Of a stretch of DNA of 64,000 bases, positions 35,128-44,299 are shown in pieces. Every line of letters starts with the position of its first letter. The stretch's first letter is position 1. This stretch comes from Entophlyctis helioformis (taxonomy: Eukaryota; Chytridiomycota; Chytridiomycetes; Chytridiales; Chytriomycetaceae). Position numbers and translations under genes: made by a program. The DNA lies in assembly GCA_025526915.1 (NCBI GenBank), contig JAHLKH010000088.1:39718-103717 (forward strand), written 5' to 3'. The notes beneath the pieces are model-generated. The model did no database searches. It was given only the letters and a program-made list of their open reading frames with translations, and was not told the origin of the DNA.

Positions 35128-36597
35128 GGACGAGCCGGGCTCGTTCTCGGGGAGGAGGAGCTCGCCGAGACCGCAGCGCGGGCCGGAGCCAAGGAGGCGG
35201 ATGTCGTTGGCGATCTTGTTGAGCGACACGGCGAGGACGTTGAGCGCGCCGCTGGCCTCGACAATGGCGTCGTGGGCAGCAAGAGCCTCGAACTGTGCAG
35301 TGTGCAGCGTTGGCGCGCGTCAGTTGGCCATGCGGAGTCTTTGCGAGGTGAGACTTGGATGCAATGCACACATATTGCTCACCTTGTTGGGAGCGGTCTG
35401 GAAGGGAAGGCCGGTCTCCTTGGCGATCTGGTTGGCGATCTTGACATCAAAGCCAGCGCGGGTGTTGAGGCCCTGATGACGCCGAAAATGGAAAGCAGCG
35501 AGCCAAGTGGGTCGGCATGCAGTGGGATGAGACACAGCCAAAACAGCAGCAGACAAGGGGCAGGCAGACATACAGTGCCGACAGCAGTACCGCCCTGAGC
35601 GAGGAGGTAGAGGCGGGGAAGCGTGTTCTTGACGCGCTCGATGCCAAAGCGATCTGCTGGGCGTAGCCAGAGAACTCCTGGCCGAGGGTCAGGGGAGTGG
35701 CGTCCTGCAGGTGGGTGCGGCCGATCTTGATAATGTCCTTGAAGGCCTCGGACTTGGCAAGGAGAGCCGTCTCGAGGACCTGGAGGGCAGGGATGAGGCG
35801 CGAGTTGATCTCGACGGCAGCAGCAACGTGCATGGCCGTGGGGAAGCTGGGGGGCAGGAGCTGGAAGTCAGCATGGCGCGGCAGGGAGCTCATGGCCAAC
35901 CAAGAGGATGGGGGACATACGTGTCGTTGGACGACTGGCCGTTGTTGACGTGGTCGTTGGGGTGCACAAGGTTCTTGGTGCCGAGCTGGCCGCCGAGCAT
36001 CTCGATGGCGCGGTTGGCAATGACCTCGTTGGCGTTCATGTTGGACTGGGTGCCAGAGCCGGTCTGCCACACGACCAGAGGGAAGTGGTCGTTGAGCTTG
36101 CCTTGGATGACCTGCAGTCCGTGCAGGTCATGCGATGCAGCCGGGCGAGTCGAGCAGATGATGTTGTCGGATGCAAGTGGTGGCACGATCGACGGTCAGC
36201 ATGAGTCACGCGAGATCTCGTGTGCACCTCATGATGCATCAGGGCAGCATCGAGGAGGCATCGAGAGGAGGCATCGACAAGCAGCAGGCAGCAGCGACAG
36301 ACAGGCAGGCAGACAGACGCACCTCGTCAGCAGCAGCGACAATGGCGTTGCCGACCTTCTTGTCGAGGCCAGACTCCATGTTGACAATGGCCGCGGACTT
36401 CTTGATGACACCAAAGGCCTTGACGACGGGGATGGGGATGCGCTCGGTGGGGCCGCCAATGTCAAAGTTCTGGATCGAGCGCTGGGTCTGGGCGCCCCAG
36501 TATCTGTCGGCAGGCACCTCGATGTCGCCAAAGGTGTCCTTTTCCTTGCGGAAGGCGCCCTGCAGGGGGTGGATGGAAGGGAGGGTGGATGGTGGCG

Positions 36598-36632
<35 letters not shown>

Positions 36633-36754
36633 TGAACAATGCGAGATGGAAGCGTCAGCCGGCCGTGGATTGGGATGGCTGGCTGGCAGCTCACGGGAGC
36701 ACTTACAGCAACGGCGCCCGAGACAGAGAAGCTGCGGGATGAGGTCACAGTCAT
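34602..36754 (-). CDS. FUM1: Class II fumarate hydratase (one apparent 1-nt frameshift)
   Basis: Seven exons on the minus strand: 36754-36707, 36559-36323, 36111-35921, 35846-35574, 35472-35383, 35292-35014 and 34925-34602. The product is class II fumarase, which interconverts fumarate and malate in mitochondria and cytosol. Signatures: [28 protein letters not shown], the signature loop [16 protein letters not shown], and a C-terminal fumarase domain with [18 protein letters not shown] sequence. Exon 4 breaks frame near 35646-35648: AQQIAL should read [19 protein letters not shown], which needs one more T in a TTT run. With that base the coding length is 481 codons and every join is in phase, so a consensus error is more likely than decay. 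Exon 1 encodes only 16 residues ([16 protein letters not shown]), a minimal presequence. It shares a 494-bp promoter region with DPH5. Confidence 0.93.
35645..35649 (-). other. Single-base frameshift in fumarase exon 4
   Basis: The plus strand reads ccaaagc. The flanking protein (YAQQIA before, [19 protein letters not shown] after) is intact class II fumarase in two frames offset by exactly one missing base. Confidence 0.85.
36599..36632. repeat. (AGC)n trinucleotide tract in fumarase intron 1
   Basis: About 11 tandem agc units lie within intron 1 (36706-36560) of the fumarase gene, so they are spliced out rather than translated. Confidence 0.9.
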
Positions 36755-37248
36755 GAGCGGCTGCTGTGGGAGTGCAAGTGGTGGTGGTTGTTGTGGGTTG
36801 AAGGGCAGGATGGGTAAGAGTGTTCAGATGCAGCGAATGCGAGCGATTAGTCACAAGCAATCGGGCAGCTGGCTGGCTGGCTGGCCGCTGGAGAAATAGA
36901 TCCTGGCGGCAATCACGGGAGCGCAGACACATGGAGCAGCGGCCAACGGGCGGGCGAGCGCAGAGCGGGTGTGCGGCTGCACGCCACAATCGACGGGCAG
37001 CACCACCAGACGCTGCGGCAGAGTGCCGTGCACGCATGCCGGCCTCGCAGCGTCGCTGGCCAGCGTGCCCGCTTCCCGCACACACATTCGCTCCTACTCG
37101 CCTGCCCGCTGGTGTGTGCACAGCCAGCAGCCCAGTCCAACCAGCCAAGACGCACCAGCCAAGACGCACCTTTGCAGCCAGTGCGAAGCGGGCACCGAAA
37201 ATCGCAGACATTTGTCGACAAGAGGTTGGTAAAATTGCAAAAATCGCA
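36755..37248. promoter_or_regulatory. Divergent intergenic (bidirectional promoter) region, fumarase / DPH5
   Basis: 494 bp between divergent starts. It includes a ggtggtggttgttgtggg stretch immediately upstream of the fumarase ATG and Ala-rich-looking open frames that I treat as chance. An upstream exon extending the fumarase presequence could hide here, but no in-frame ATG with a good splice donor is evident. Confidence 0.5.
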
Positions 37249-38201
37249 ATGGTTCTTTTTGTCGTGGGTCTGGGCTTGGCCGACGAGAAGGACATCACCG
37301 TCAAGGGCCTCGAGGCCGTCAAGTCGTGCGAGCGCCTGTACCTCGAGGCATACACCAGCATCCTGATGGTGTCCAAGGAGCGTCTGGTGCGTGTGTTGCT
37401 CCTCTGTGTGCTGTTCCAGCTTCAGTGCCAGCGCCAGCGTCGGCGTTGGTGTCGGTGCGAGCAGTCGTTGCTGACCCGTCCATGCACCGGCGTCACCACC
37501 AGGAATCGTACTACGGCAAGACGGTCACCGTCGCCGACAGAGAGATGGTCGAGTCGGAAGCCGACACGATCCTCGACGGCGCAGATACGGGCAACGTCGG
37601 CTTCCTCGTTGTCGGCGATCCCTTTGGGTACCTATCCCATCAGCCATCACTTGCCGCCTTGATGCACAGGCATCTGACAGTCGACCCATACACACACTCT
37701 CTCTCTTGTCGCCATGAACAGCGCAACCACACACACGGACCTTGTGCTGCGCGCCAAGGAGCGCGGCATCAAGGTCGTCAGCATCCACAACGCGTCCATC
37801 ATGAACGCCATCGGCTGCTGCGGCCTCCAGCTGTACAACTACGGCCAGACCATCTCGATCGTCTTCTTTACCGACTCGTGGCGTCCCGACTCGTTCTACG
37901 ACAAGATCAAGCAGAACCGCACTCTGGGCCTGCATACGCTGTGTCTGCTCGACATCAAGGTCAAGGAGCAGAGCATGGAGAACCTTGCCCGGTGCGTGCA
38001 CAATCTGTGACGATCGGCGGCTGTGGCTGGCTGGATGTATGGGTTGACTGACGAACATGGCGACGGACTGGACGTGTGCAGTGGCCGCAAGATCTACGAG
38101 CCGCCGCGGTACATGACCGTCAACCAGGCGGTCGAGCAGCTGCTTGAGATTGAAGACAAGCGCGGCGAGAACGGTATGTCGCTATGCCGTCATGTCTCGT
38201 C

Positions 38202-38250
<49 letters not shown>

Positions 38251-38551
38251 CATCTGGTCGTGGCCAGCTGCATGCATCTGACACGCTTGGTCTTGCTCTC
38301 GCTCCATCCGGCATGGGCCGCTGCCAGTCTACTCGCCCAACACGATCGCCGTGGGCACGGCTCGCGTTGGATCCGACGACCAGTGCATCATCTCGGGCAC
38401 GCTGCAGGAGCTGCTCACCGCCGACTTTGGCGGCCCGCTGCACTCGCTCATCCTGGCCGGCAACATGCACTTTTTGGAAGCCGACATCTTGCGGACGTTT
38501 GCCGTCAACCCCGAAACCTTCAACGCCCATGCCATCATCATGGAGCACTAA
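37249..38551 (+). CDS. DPH5: Diphthine methyl ester synthase (diphthamide biosynthesis)
   Basis: Five exons, 37249-37386, 37503-37627, 37722-37991, 38082-38173 and 38328-38551, give 282 residues, the usual size of eukaryotic DPH5. It uses S-adenosylmethionine to methylate the diphthamide precursor on the histidine of elongation factor 2. Motifs: N-terminal [40 protein letters not shown] (formed across the intron 2 join), [34 protein letters not shown], and the C-terminal [17 protein letters not shown]. The start at 37249 gives the canonical N-terminus with no extension. Intron 4 contains a (CA)n microsatellite. The stop at 38549-38551 is 135 bp from the convergent sterol acyltransferase stop. 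Confidence 0.95.
38207..38243. repeat. (CA)n microsatellite in DPH5 intron 4
   Basis: About 18 CA dinucleotides lie inside the fourth intron of DPH5, between the 38173 donor and the 38328 exon start. Confidence 0.93.
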
Positions 38552-38686
38552 ACCAGCCACTTTATTCCGTGTTTTGCCCCTTTTGTCCCGGCTCCTTTCC
38601 TCTTGACCAGTCGGTACGGTGGTTGCCGGCATTGGCGGCCGTTGACTGGCTTTGGTACGGGCTGGTGTGCACCTGTCGCCTGCCCA

Positions 38687-41531
38687 TCACGCAGCATGCT
38701 TGATGTTGAAGATGTGGCGCCAGGCGTACGACGTGACAAACTGTTTCCAGTACGTCGCGTCCTGCATCCCACAAGCGAGTCGGCAAGTCGTCGAGTCAGC
38801 GAGTCAGAACGCCAGACCAGTTGGCCAACTCGTGCCGCACAGAGCAGATGACGGCAGACATACCAGCTGCTCGCGCGGCTCGAGATACAGCTGCCGGAAG
38901 TAGTACTCGCGCGAGTAGAGCGTGATGAGCAGACCGCACCCGACAAGCAACATGGCCCACACAAACACGTTCTGGTCCTTGCGCTGGTACCGTGTACGCA
39001 CGGCAGCGTCGAGCATGCACACGTTAGCCAACGCATCCCACTGACGACAACATCCAACCAACGCATCGCTGCGCACCTTGCGAGTGAAATGGGTGAACAC
39101 GACGCCAGGACCGCCAAACATGAGCATAAGGACCTGCACACATACAAAGACATGTTTAGCTGCGCGCTCGCAGGCCCGCCAACGACACACGCGCGCAGTC
39201 ACTGACTGACTCACAGGAAAGAAGAATCCCAGCGCACAGGCCAGGATATACTCGTGGATAACAGCCTGCACGCAAGCATGCACACACCATGAGCATACCA
39301 GCCAACAGCCATACTCTATACACACAACCGACTTACAGACGCCTCGATAACAAACAGCGCAGCAAGTGCCCGCGACGTCATGGCCGAAAACCGCCGCTTC
39401 TCAAGGAACAGCACCGCGTCCGAGTACACGTACGTGTACAGCCAGTCGTACACGACGCCGTTCCATTTGCGGTAGTACTCGGCAAACGATAGCGAGTTCC
39501 ACCAGTCCCTAACCCGCCATCCACCCTCGCCTTGTCAGCTCGCCCCTTCCAGACACACACACACACACACACACACGTACCGGTAAAACTCGCGGTCGGC
39601 AAACTGCAGCACCTCGGCCCACAGATTGAGCCACGAGTGTAAGAAGCCAAAGAAGCCAAACACGAAAATGATCATGCTGGGCACCATGGTGTTGAGAGCC
39701 ATGAGCGTGAATTCCCACAGGTTGTTGTGCTGCGCATTCACCGACGGCGGCACGCGGATGACCGGAAACAGGAAGCGCGAAAAGATAATGTACGCGTACA
39801 GCACCACAAAGAACGTCTCGAGGGCCGTGACGAGCACACGCGACCACCGGACAATCGGCGTGCGCGGGTACGACGTTCTGTTGGGGGCAGCCGGTCGTTC
39901 AGTCTTAGGTGTTAGTGTGGCACGCGGTGCACAGCCCGCGCCACGGCTGCATTCAAGTCTTGCCTGTAAAGAAGCGATGGGCAGAACATAAAGTACTGCG
40001 GAAAGCAAAGACACGAGCCCATGTCAGCAGCAAGCCAGGTCAGTCCAGTCCATGCCAGACACGCGACGGCCGTATCGCAGTCCTGTCCCTGACCCACCAT
40101 GTACTCGGAGAACCCGCCTTCGTCAAGCCGGCCACCGTGCAGCCTCTCGTACACCACGTCGGGAGCCACATTGTCCGTCGGCAGGTGGGTCCGGAAGAAC
40201 GAGTGGATCTTCATCGAGAACCGTGTCTGCTCGCACATCACAATGAGCCCCGACGCTGCACATCCATCGTCTGTCAGCCACGGTCTGGACGCCATGCAGA
40301 CATGTAGACATGTACGCAGCCCTGCCAGCCACCTACCGGGTGGAAGGCGGAACGCCAGCGTCACGTATCCAGCAAACAGCGCGAGTGCCGCTTGGCACGC
40401 GATGTAGACCGTGACCAGCAGCCCAAACGGCACCCGGCCGTTGACGTACTTCCACCCATACGACGCCGTCGCGATGCCCAGCATGGCCGTCCACGCCGCC
40501 GCGACCACATGCAGCTTGCCAAACGCGTAGGTGAGCAGCGACATGTCCATCACCTGCCCGCTCTCGGCGTACGTCTGCAGCGTGAGACTGATGCCGAGGA
40601 TTGGCAGCACCGCCACAAAGATGTTGTACACGGTCGAAAAGTCCTTGACGTGGAGCATCACCGACAGCCGCGAGTCGCGTGGAAGGAACTGCTTGGGTCG
40701 CAGGGTCTGGCTCGACGCGTCAGACGAAGACGAAGACGTCGGAGCGGCAGTGGACGCGGCTGGGTTGGTGCTCGCTGGCGGTGCGGCGGCGTGAGCGCGG
40801 CCCTCGAACCTGGCGATGCATGCGCTGGTGGCGTGCTTGACCACATCCAGCTCATACGTGATGCGCTCCAGCTCCTTGGAGACTGTGCCAGTCGGTCAGC
40901 GGGTCGGTCAGCTGGTCGGCCGGATGACATGGCAAGCATGCGCGTGTTGGCGGCTCTCGTGCCGACATACCGTTGCTGCTCATCAGCTTGGCCGTGATCT
41001 GCAGCTGCTCGAGCGTGGACAACTGGTGTCGGTTGGCCCGAGCCATGGATGTGAGATCGGCGACACACAGGATCGATCGGCTGCCACTGGGCGAGATGGA
41101 GGAGCACTGCAGGCTCGTACCTGTTCATACAGCGACCGCTGCAGCTCGGCCTTGTCTGATACTGCCACGTCCAGTTGCTTCGCCAACGACGTGTGGCTCA
41201 GTCGCAGCTGCTGTTGCGACATGGGCTCGCTGGCGGGTGTCGGCATGATCGGTGCGGTTGTTGCTGGTGGTGACACAGCTGGCGACACAGCTGGCGGCAT
41301 GGATGCTTGCTGCTGCTGCTGGCCGTGTCTGGCAGCATTGCCTGCGACCGACGGGGCCGGCAGTGGAGGCATGCTGGCCGAGCTGCCTGCTCCCTTTGGC
41401 ATGACGTTGCGCTGACGGAGCTGGCTGACGGGGCTCTCTGGGCCACTGCCGCTCGTTGCTGCTTGCTCTGCTGGAGGCGGAGCGCTGGCTGCGGCAGACG
41501 GCCTGCTCGTAAAGTACCACATGTTGGACAT
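38687..41531 (-). CDS. Sterol O-acyltransferase (ACAT/ARE-type MBOAT enzyme)
   Basis: Eleven exons on the minus strand: 41531-41121, 41022-40971, 40882-40337, 40255-40098, 39996-39965, 39877-39581, 39508-39337, 39265-39215, 39133-39077, 38983-38864 and 38761-38687. They sum to 657 codons. A disordered Ser/Pro/Ala N-terminus and a short coiled coil precede the multi-pass MBOAT core. Family motifs: [34 protein letters not shown] (across a GC-AG intron), [19 protein letters not shown] with the FYxDWWN acyl-CoA signature, and [16 protein letters not shown] with the catalytic histidine. The enzyme esterifies sterols with fatty acyl-CoA at the ER for storage in lipid droplets. Sequence around SYPRTP and DWWN favours sterol acyltransferase over DGAT1, but a DGAT role is not excluded. 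Exon 5 is a 32-nt micro-exon. Confidence 0.9.
39553..39576. repeat. (CA)n microsatellite beside a splice donor
   Basis: About 12 CA units lie just inside the intron that follows exon 6 of the sterol acyltransferase gene, a few bases from its GTACGT donor. Confidence 0.9.
39878..39964 (-). other. GC-AG intron in the sterol acyltransferase gene
   Basis: The donor on the minus strand is AG|GCAAGA and the acceptor is CCAACAG. Splicing here yields [11 protein letters not shown], matching the conserved YR-x-SYPR motif of ACAT enzymes. No GT donor nearby preserves it. Confidence 0.85.
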
Positions 41532-41670
41532 GGCGCCGATCGCTGTGGGCCGAGTGGGGAAAGCCGAGAAATGGGTGTGGATTCGTATGGATTTATTGCA
41601 AGTTATCGGGACCTGGATGTGAGCATGCAGAGAGGATGGGATGGTGGGTATGACGCGGCCGATCGCCGCG

Positions 41671-43687
41671 TTAAGCGACGTTGTTGGTGAGCTCGGAGCC
41701 CTTCTTGCCGTCCAGGAACTGCGTCACGTTGAGCAGAGTGGTCTGTGCAATCGCCTGCAGAGCCTCTTCCGTCAAGAACGCCTGATGGCTGGTAATGATG
41801 ACATTGTTGAACGTCATGAGCCGCGCAAGCTTGTCGTCGCTCATGATGGTGCCGGACAGATCCTCGAAAAAGTACGCGCTCTCCTCCTCGTACACGTCGA
41901 GTCCGGCCGACCCGACCTGGCCAGACTTGAGGGCGGCAATCAGGTCGATCGTGTTGATGAGCGGGCCGCGCGACGTATTGATGATCATGACGCCGGGCTG
42001 CATCTTGGCCATGGACTCGGCGTTGATAATGTACTTTGTCGTGGGCAGAAGCGGCAAGTGCAGCGAGATGACCTTGGACTTGGCATACAGCTCGTCCAGC
42101 GAGTCGACATAGCGCACGTTGGCCCATGTGGCGACCTCGTCGCTGCGGTACACGTCGTAGCACAGGACGTTGCAGCCAAAGCCCAGCATGATCTTGATGA
42201 AGCACTGGCCAATCTTGCCCGTTCCGAGCACGCCGACCGTCTTGCCGTGGAGGTCAAAGCCAACGAGGTTGTTGAGCGAGAAGTTGCCCTGCTTGACGCG
42301 GCTGTAGGCGTGGACAATCTTTCTGTTGAGCGACAGAATCAGGGCCGTCGCATGCTCTGCAACGGCGTAGGGCGAGTAGGCAGGGACGCGGACAACCTCG
42401 AGGCCGAGGGCATGGGCCGCCTTGAGATCGACATTGTTGAATCCAGCGCAGCGGAGGGCGATGCACTTGACGCCGAGCGCCGCGAGTCTGGTCAGAATGT
42501 CGGCGTTTGCGACATCGTTGACAAAGATGCAGACCACCTGTTGGTGCACGAATGGCAGAGGTTTGGTTGGCGGGTCAGCGGATCAACGTCAGATCGCATT
42601 GCAATGCAATGCACTAAGGATGCAGCACAAGGCACCGACCTGGCAGCCAGCAGCCAGCGTCACGGTCTCGGCCGAAAGCTTGAACGGCAGATAGCGCACA
42701 TCAATGGCACGCGTCTGTTGGAAGACGGAGACGGCGTGCTCAAACGAGACCTTTTCGTGCTGCTTAAAGTCAAAGACACACATGGAGACTTCGCTCTTGG
42801 TGGCGTCGCCGAGCGCGCGGCCGAGCGACGTGCGGAACTTGCGCAGTTCCTTGGAGAGGGATCTGAAGAGGGCGTTTGTGAGGGACTCGTTGTTGTGGAG
42901 GAGCTCGCGGAAGGCCGGGTTTGAGATGCGTAAGGCGCGGGTCTTGTCCGAGTCTGCGATGAGGGTGCCGTTGAGCGGCTCGTTTTCAAACTGGCGATGG
43001 GCAGCGCAACAAGATCAGCGTGTGAGCAGACAGCCAGGGATGGGAAAGGGGACTCACGAGTGTGGACTCGCCGGCCACGTCGCCGGGCAGGAGAGTGATG
43101 AGCTTGACGAGCTCGATCTTTGGGCCAGGGCTGGAGGAGCGGTCCGAGTGGGGGTCGTCGGGATTGACGCGCTTCTCGACGTTCTTGTAGACGCTTGCAG
43201 AGCCCTCGATGATGATGAAGAAGCGGCCGTCGCGCTCGCCCTCGTTGAAGATGACGTCGCTCTTGTTGAACTCGACCGTCTCCATCTTGCTTGTGATGGA
43301 GTGGATGTCGGCCTCGGACAGCTCCGGGAAGAGCTGCTTGACGACCGAGGCGGACTGGAGCGAGGCAGATGAGGAGGACGAGGTGGTGGCTGCTGCGGGA
43401 GGGAAGTGCGTGGGGCCGAAGCGGGTGAGGCGAAAGGCACGGCATTGCGGGGGGACGTTGAGAGGGAGATGCCGAAGGGGGAGATGCCGAAGGGGGAGAT
43501 GCCGAAGGGGGAGATGCCGAAGGGGGAGATGCCGAAGGGGGAGATGCCGAAGGGGGAGATGGAGCGAGATGGGCAGACGGTGGCACAGCGGCGAGGCGAG
43601 GCGAGGCCGCGGCGGCAGCAGCAGCAGCAGCAGCAACGGAAGCCGCAGCAGCAAGCGGGGCGGGGCATGGCATTGGGCGAGGGGCAT
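41671..43687 (-). CDS. Cyclic-nucleotide-binding-like domain fused to D-lactate dehydrogenase
   Basis: Three exons, 43687-43058, 42990-42640 and 42537-41671, give 615 residues. Residues ~80-240 form a CNB fold: VVKQLFPELSEADIHSI, FNKSDVIFNEGERDGRFFII, and the cassette PGDVAGESTLFENEPLNGT (across intron 1). The family's phosphate-binding Arg is absent. A helix LFRSLSKELRKFRTSLGRAL leads, inside the same exon 2 without any splice site, into a full D-LDH: SMCVFDFKQHEKVSFEHA, CAGFNNVDLKAAHALGLEVV, NAD loop VGVLGTGKIG, catalytic Arg in NTSRGPLINT, Glu in DVYEEE, and His in ITSHQAFLTEEAL. The likely reaction is NAD-dependent pyruvate/D-lactate interconversion, possibly under allosteric control. The N-terminal ~60 residues come from a 15-bp repeat (HLPLR units) and are doubtful; no later in-frame ATG precedes the CNB domain. 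Confidence 0.88.
43462..43562. repeat. 15-bp tandem repeat (gggggagatgccgaa)n
   Basis: About seven nearly perfect copies of a 15-bp unit. If the CNB-D-LDH gene starts at 43687 they are translated in frame as HLPLR repeats; they could instead be 5' UTR. Confidence 0.93.
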
Positions 43688-44299
43688 GTGGCGAGCGGGC
43701 GAGAGTGAGTCAGAGGGTGCACGGCCAGAGGGTCAGCCAGAGGGCCAGAGCTCAACAGCCAGCCAGGCAGGCAGGCAGCACAAGTCAGAAGGACAGCACG
43801 CACATGTCATGCTGAGTTGGCGTGCGAGTGGCAGTGTGTGACCGAGAGTGGCAGAGAGAGCAAGCGTGACCAAGAGAGTGGCCGAGAGAGTGACCAAGAG
43901 TGGCCGATGCAGATGCCGAGTGACCAGCAGCGGACCAGCAGCGGCAGCGTCCTCTTATAGGCCGCGTATCGCAGCAGCCGTGACTCACGCCCCGTCATGC
44001 ATCGAGTGATTGACTCGCTGATCCATCCATTGTTTGGCTGGCTGGCCCGCTGGCTGGCTGGCTCGCTGCACCTCACGCCCCGTCAGCCGGGCGGCCATCT
44101 GCCCCGATCGGCCATCGCTGCGATCGCTGCCATCTCTGCCATCTCTGCCATCTCCTCTCCTCCATCTCCTTGGCTCTCCTCCTCCAAGGACAGATCCCTT
44201 CCAGAGATCCCTTCCAGAGATCCCTTCTCCAAAGATCTCCCGCCAGTCTTGTTCTTTTTTCCACTCGACCGCACAACATCCCCATCAGCAACAACAGCC
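43688..44299. promoter_or_regulatory. Divergent intergenic region, CNB-D-LDH / ZPR1
   Basis: 612 bp between divergent starts. It contains repeated gagagtggc/gtgaccaagag motifs (about 43838-43912), a ctggctggctggctggct-type run near 44036-44068, runs of tctgccatc (about 44128-44158), and a ttccagagatccc repeat close to the ZPR1 start. I see no coding exon. Confidence 0.55.
44191..44239. repeat. ttccagagatccc direct repeats upstream of ZPR1
   Basis: Two exact copies and flanking partial copies of ttccagagatccc lie 60-110 bp before the ZPR1 start, in the probable 5' UTR. A similar element recurs just after the ZPR1 stop. Confidence 0.75.

Noticed and set aside
43462..43562. CRISPR-like regular repeat array
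   Set aside because: The 15-bp units are directly adjacent with no spacers, in a eukaryotic gene; it is a minisatellite.
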